Of a stretch of DNA of 64,000 bases, positions 63,612 through 64,000 are shown in pieces. The notes beneath the pieces were generated by a model. That model saw only the letters and a program-made list of their open reading frames with translations, searched no databases and was not told where the DNA came from. Position numbers and translations under genes: made by a program. Within the stretch, counting starts at the first letter, position 1. Each line of letters begins with the position of its first letter. Origin of the DNA: Pseudolactococcus reticulitermitis (lineage in GTDB: Bacteria; Bacillota; Bacilli; Lactobacillales; Streptococcaceae); contig NZ_BEDT01000002.1 of assembly GCF_002260845.1 (NCBI RefSeq), positions 310,001-374,000 of the forward strand, in the 5' to 3' direction.

Positions 63612-64000
63612 ATCGCTAACCTCGCTTTTAAATTCTCTAAATCTTTTAGTTGGGTACCTTCTTGAAAAATAATCTGGTCAAATGGCTCTGATAGTTTGAT
63701 GACATCTAAGGTATCAAATCTATCTTGACGTTTATCTCCTATGATCGTCACCCAGACATCTGCACCTTGCGATGTGAAAGCTGAAATATCAGTCATTCCA
63801 GGTGATGTCGTCCTAACTAATAAAATTCTCCGTCCAAATCTAGGTAATGCTTGAAACCATGAAATGTCAGGTGCTAGCTTGACAGCTTGTCCAATGATAA
63901 TCAGCGCTGGATTTTTCGGTGGTTGCTTCACAAGATTTTCCGTTACAGTCCCTAAGGTTGTAATCATCGTCCGCTGCTTAGCATGAGTCCCATTTTCAAC
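63608..64000 (-). CDS. cobA: Uroporphyrinogen-III C-methyltransferase, C-terminal part (gene continues beyond window)
   Basis: The frame is open to the window edge. It reads VENGTHAKQRTMITTLGTV, the end of the methyltransferase domain, then PALIIIGQAVKLAPDISWF and PRFGRRILLVRT. SUMT-uroporphyrinogen synthase fusions continue in this way into a HemD domain, but here only about 75 residues follow and the frame stops, so a vestigial or partial HemD part seems present, while a separate hemD exists. It makes precorrin-2, the branch-point to siroheme. Confidence 0.88.
   Translation of the reverse strand, partial: VENGTHAKQRTMITTLGTVTENLVKQPPKNPALIIIGQAVKLAPDISWFQALPRFGRRILLVRTTSPGMTDISAFTSQGADVWVTIIGDKRQDRFDTLDVIKLSEPFDQIIFQEGTQLKDLENLKARLAI

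Noticed and set aside
1-64000. Prophage, IS elements, restriction or other defence systems
   Set aside because: No integrase with phage neighbours, transposase, methylase or nuclease gene was found; the only integrase-family genes are xerS and the XerD-like gene.
1-64000. tRNA or rRNA genes
   Set aside because: No cloverleaf with T-loop GTTCRA and CCA-proximal stem or rRNA segment was noticed by eye; a tRNAscan run would settle it.

Overview
The window looks like the chromosome of a lactic acid bacterium of the Streptococcaceae, most likely Lactococcus in the broad sense (L. piscium / Pseudolactococcus type). The evidence is the low GC, the glpK-glpO-glpF order, the murI-rdgB-yfcE-cbpB-xerD-like-scpA-scpB-rluB block, FMN-riboswitch control of ribU, WxL surface proteins, and a XerS recombinase gene with a difSL-type site directly upstream. 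Species was not determined. No rRNA, tRNA, CRISPR array, IS element or prophage was seen.

Layout, left to right. 1-896: the end of an Mga-like regulator and a Nudix hydrolase. 1038-5152: glycerol operon glpKOF with a cre-like site. 5198-7487: an OmpR/PhoR-type two-component system on the minus strand. 7882-12158: a flavoprotein of the NADH oxidase family with Gln42 in place of the redox cysteine, followed by a four-gene membrane glycosyltransferase operon. 12216-16571: ylxM-ffh, a membrane protein apparently cut by an in-frame amber codon, aroK and pheA. 16756-22577: a Bce-type module (YxeA-like protein, ABC transporter, secreted protein, response regulator, intramembrane-sensing kinase). 22856-32731: a 3291-residue lectin-like/MucBP-like surface protein. 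33021-41616: trmFO (structured leader), lysA, yneF and the murI-to-rluB block. 41723-43693: FMN riboswitch-ribU and L10 leader-rplJ-rplL. 43944-51473: an Mga-like regulator and a WxL/csc cell-surface cluster. 51609-53402: TfoX_C-like protein, a MazG-like protein, dif and xerS. 53498-64000: dedA, brnQ, ilvE, mscS, rnhB, rbgA and a siroheme operon (hemD, hemC, sirC-like, cbiX-like, APC permease, cobA end).

The dif-like site at about 52272-52302 marks this as the replication terminus. Almost all genes left of it are on the plus strand and almost all genes right of it on the minus strand, as expected for co-orientation with two forks meeting there.

The main points for a second look are: the dif site embedded in the xerS promoter and flanked by a 9-bp inverted repeat; a recurrent promoter layout in which the -10 box ends 6 nt before the ATG (leaderless mRNA candidates at four genes); a recurring TTTACA-N12-TGTAAA dyad found just after stop codons; a structured trmFO leader; a 108-bp palindromic element before murI; the amber-interrupted gene before aroK; and a siroheme pathway in a lactic acid bacterium with a permease inserted in the operon.
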